From Bacteroidota bacterium (GTDB lineage: Bacteria; Bacteroidota; Bacteroidia; B-17B0; Aurantibacillaceae): DNA of 64,000 nt. The notes under the pieces were generated by a model. It was not told the origin of the DNA. It made no database searches and saw only the letters and a list, made by a program, of their open reading frames with translations. This document shows positions 61,058-64,000 of this stretch, one piece after another. The stretch is taken from contig JADBXZ010000008.1 of the NCBI GenBank assembly GCA_020403265.1, positions 62,001 to 126,000 of the forward strand, written 5' to 3'. Within the stretch, counting starts at the first letter, position 1. Each line of letters starts with the position of its first letter. The translations under genes were made by a program, and so were the position numbers.

Positions 61058-61101
61058 GTTCTCGGCTAAGTTTATCCTGAGCCAAGCCGAAGGGCTCGAA
61101 C
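61058..61101. repeat. REP-like imperfect palindrome between array and cas2
   Basis: 44 bp, outer arms GTTCTCGGCT and AGGGCTCGAAC, with CCTGAGCCAAGCCGAAGGG inside. It resembles the TCGA/CTGAG-type palindromes scattered through Bacteroidota genomes. It lies 16 bp from the cas2 stop. Confidence 0.6.
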
Positions 61102-61116
61102 TGACAATAATTGTGG

Positions 61117-62134
<1,018 letters not shown>

Positions 62135-62180
62135 AAGAGTTTTTTACAAATTTTATCTATTAAACCCTCTTAGGGTGGAG

Positions 62181-63146
62181 CTATAATTCCGGGTACAGGA
62201 TTTTACGCTGTTCACCATTAAAACATTTAACAACACTAACTGCTGTGCGCTGTGTAGCAATCATCAGAGGACTTTTTTCACCATCAATTGTTACATCAAT
62301 AGCGGGTATTTTTAATAAAGCGGCTTTATGGTCTTTGGTCATTTCATCAGTTATACCCATTTCTTCTACCATTTGATGTACAATTTGGTCAACATAAGGG
62401 CGGTAGGGTTCCATTAAATCATCGGCCAAGCAATAGGCATTGTATCTATTTTTATGAAAAATACCAAGGGTAGGGAGTAAGCCTGCTGCTACAATACTAC
62501 GAGCCATGGTAGCGCGTAAAATGGCGTAGCCATAATTTAAATAATTATTGGGGGGTGGTCCTTCTCTGTGGCGAACAAAACCATTTACATGCCTGAAAAT
62601 GGTTTGCCAATAATATACGGCGGCAGTTGCTTCACAATTATCGGCATCGCCACTTTTTACATTGCGGTGTAATGGAATTAAATAATCAGCTACTAAAGAT
62701 TTACTTTCTAATGCGGCTGCCTGATTTTTAATTTTTTGAGAAACCGTTTGTTGCCATAATTGTTTTTTTAAGGGCTCGCTGGCACTTAATTGAGCCTCGT
62801 AGCGCTCTTGCTGTATGCTGTTACCCTCAAGGGGTAATAGCATGCTTTGTGGCATGTGGCGGTAATCACAAATAATAACAGCTACATTGTTTTCTTGCAA
62901 GGCTTGCAGCAAACCACTGGTTAAGGTAATTTGAGGATGATCTATAACTACAATGCCAATATCTTCTACAGGAATAGTAGTTAGGGCTTCTCGTTTAAAG
63001 TTGAGGGTGTTCTCATCTCTCGACTCCGCTCGAGATGACTCGCTCAAACTCACATTTTTCTCTACCTCGGGCAAACGAATGTTTAACTGAGCATTTTTGA
63101 TACTTAAATAAGATGGGTTTCCGAAGTATAGAGTTCGTTTGATCAT
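62181..63146 (-). CDS. cas1: CRISPR integrase Cas1 (type II-C) with in-frame REP insertion
   Basis: 321 residues. MIKRTLYFGNPSYLSIKNAQ begins the beta-domain. Metal ligands are Glu172 (CEATAAVYYW), His231 (GIFHKNRYNAY) and Asp242/243 (LADDLMEPYRP). It inserts new spacers with Cas2. Between LPEVEKN and FKREALTTIP the segment SESSRAESRDEN (35-46) is encoded by a palindromic sequence (63014-63037). Homologues I remember have only a few residues here, so about 12 are extra, in a surface turn. The ATG overlaps the cas9 stop by 4 bp. Confidence 0.93.
   Translation of the reverse strand: MIKRTLYFGNPSYLSIKNAQLNIRLPEVEKNVSLSESSRAESRDENTLNFKREALTTIPVEDIGIVVIDHPQITLTSGLLQALQENNVAVIICDYRHMPQSMLLPLEGNSIQQERYEAQLSASEPLKKQLWQQTVSQKIKNQAAALESKSLVADYLIPLHRNVKSGDADNCEATAAVYYWQTIFRHVNGFVRHREGPPPNNYLNYGYAILRATMARSIVAAGLLPTLGIFHKNRYNAYCLADDLMEPYRPYVDQIVHQMVEEMGITDEMTKDHKAALLKIPAIDVTIDGEKSPLMIATQRTAVSVVKCFNGEQRKILYPEL
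63014..63037. repeat. REP-like palindrome inside cas1
   Basis: CATCTCTCGAC-TCCG-CTCGAGATG, arms CATCT...TCGA and TCGAGATG with a 2-base offset. It matches the 'ATCTCGAG...CTCGAGAGAT' palindromes common in flavobacterial genomes. It preserves the reading frame. Confidence 0.65.
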
Positions 63147-64000
63147 GCTTTTGAGATATTGCCTAATCTATCTGCTTTGATTTTTATGCAATAATTTTTA
63201 ATCATAATTCCATCAGTCGAATTTTGGCTTTTAGACTGGGGACTTCCAACACCAAATTCATTTTGAATTGAGTAATCAATTTTTCTTTTTTCTTGCTCTT
63301 TCTTCGAAATATTGAACAATAAATTCGCTACTCTAAACGGAACAAAATTAGCAGTTGTATCGCTACTATCAGTAAATTTATAAATTCTATTTTTCTGTTC
63401 ACTAACTAAGTTTTCAAAATCAATTTTGGATTTGCTGGATATTTCTTCTTGGGTAGGAATGTAAACTAAATCGTTAGGCGACAGATAAAATAAAAGACTA
63501 TCACCTTTTTCGTTTATTTCGGGCACAGAGATCAACCCTTGTTTTTGTCTCTCTATGACAATGTTTAAAGGAATGGTTTCAAAATTTCTTTTTCCATTTT
63601 CATCTTGGTAAATAGCAAAGAACAAGTTTGTACCTTTGGCAGCTTCAACATACTTGTATTTTTTGTTTCCCTTTATTCCCAAAGGGAATTTGTTTCCCAA
63701 TTCAAAAATTCTTGCTTTATAAATTGGTTGATGTAATTTTCCATTATTAAAATCAGCAATATTTTTATTCAAATCTTCAATTCCTTCAGGTGAAAATGCT
63801 ACTTCGGGATTATTGTTTTTGCTTGCTAGGTAATTCCTTAAAATTTTTTGAATACCTGTGTCGGTAATTGATTCTATTGTTTTTAAATCAAAATTCGTGT
63901 CAATGTTTTTTCTTGTAGCCGTTAGTATTTTCCCTTTGGGAATTCTTATTCTTGGCAAGTCAACTTTCCCCGAAATAGTTTCTTTATGTATAGACTTTCG
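63143..64000 (-). CDS. cas9: Cas9 (type II-C), C-terminal part, runs off the window
   Basis: About 285 residues of the C-terminal region are visible, and the frame stays open to base 64000. Readable features are HKETISGKVD near the edge, YKARIFELGNKFPLG, KYVEAAKGTNLFFAIY, FETIPLNIVIERQKQG, LLFYLSPNDLVYIP and a final IKNYCIKIKADRLG, which belong to the wedge and PAM-interacting domains of Cas9 from Bacteroidota. A TTG at 63956-63958 is internal, not a start. The RuvC, HNH and recognition parts lie outside the window. The stop overlaps the cas1 ATG (ATGA). Confidence 0.93.
   Translation of the reverse strand, partial: RKSIHKETISGKVDLPRIRIPKGKILTATRKNIDTNFDLKTIESITDTGIQKILRNYLASKNNNPEVAFSPEGIEDLNKNIADFNNGKLHQPIYKARIFELGNKFPLGIKGNKKYKYVEAAKGTNLFFAIYQDENGKRNFETIPLNIVIERQKQGLISVPEINEKGDSLLFYLSPNDLVYIPTQEEISSKSKIDFENLVSEQKNRIYKFTDSSDTTANFVPFRVANLLFNISKKEQEKRKIDYSIQNEFGVGSPQSKSQNSTDGIMIKNYCIKIKADRLGNISKA

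Noticed and set aside
63956-64000. cas9 as a truncated gene starting at TTG 63958
   Set aside because: The frame upstream continues with HKETISGKVD-like Cas9 text to the window edge, so the gene is cut by the window and not truncated.

Overview
The window is low-GC DNA from a member of the Bacteroidota, probably flavobacteria-like. I do not recognise the genus. The evidence is: type IX secretion sorting tails (type A at 25168-27693, 27781-28773 and 42182-43852; gliding-type type B at 38695-42144), the gliding lipoprotein gldH, several promoters of the Bacteroidota form TTTG-N19-21-TAnnTTTG, weak ribosome-binding sites, and a type II-C CRISPR-Cas locus with 47-bp repeats.

Layout. 1-10.3 kb is a chromosomal backbone: pyrophosphatase, an NTR-like secreted protein, RidA, a persulfide dioxygenase-rhodanese protein, then a tightly packed plus-strand run (DUF983, PAP2 phosphatase, propeller protein, GNAT, large membrane protein, amino-acid permease, SDR, outer-membrane barrel). 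10.3-13.2 kb is a decayed island whose ends are 15-bp copies of the 3' end of tRNA-Arg(TCT). 13.3-18.6 kb holds a glycosyltransferase fusion, an MtfA-like peptidase, an Xaa-Pro aminopeptidase and a hydrolase. 18.6-25.0 kb holds YceI with a MarR regulator, then a cytochrome c maturation operon (ccmC-ccmD-ccmE-ccmF), a DUF2520-type dehydrogenase and kdsC. 25-50.8 kb is mostly secreted and envelope proteins (T9SS substrates, RicT, gldH, a VTC/DUF4956/DUF2490/CotH group, histidine kinase, SlyD, TonB receptor) plus purA and trpS.

51.0-56.0 kb is a complete-looking 4.9-kb integrative element in the 3' end of tRNA-Glu(TTC). It has a tyrosine integrase, an AlpA/Xis-like HTH protein, a phage-type replication initiator, a protein resembling a terminase small subunit, and a small lipoprotein. 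Candidate arm-type integrase sites lie at both ends. A close relative of the lipoprotein also sits beside the tRNA end of the 10.3-13.2 kb island, so the two islands look related. In both, the terminator that probably once followed the tRNA has been pushed to the far end of the insert.

59.1-64.0 kb is a type II-C CRISPR-Cas locus: array, then on the minus strand cas2, a Y1 (REP-associated) transposase, cas1 and the C-terminal part of cas9, which runs off the window. The unusual feature is that this locus has been colonised by REP-like palindromes. Two consecutive CRISPR repeats are interrupted at exactly the same base by palindromic elements with the same ends. Further palindromes lie between array and cas2, in frame inside the transposase gene, and in frame inside cas1. 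A Y1 transposase of the family that mobilises such palindromes sits between cas1 and cas2. Each CRISPR repeat also contains a Bacteroidota -7 box, and the array is followed by a plus-strand terminator, so the array is probably read toward cas2. I regard the CRISPR/REP/transposase combination and the tRNA-Glu satellite-like island as the two most interesting systems here.

Limits: all calls come from reading the sequence and from memory of protein families. No searches were run.
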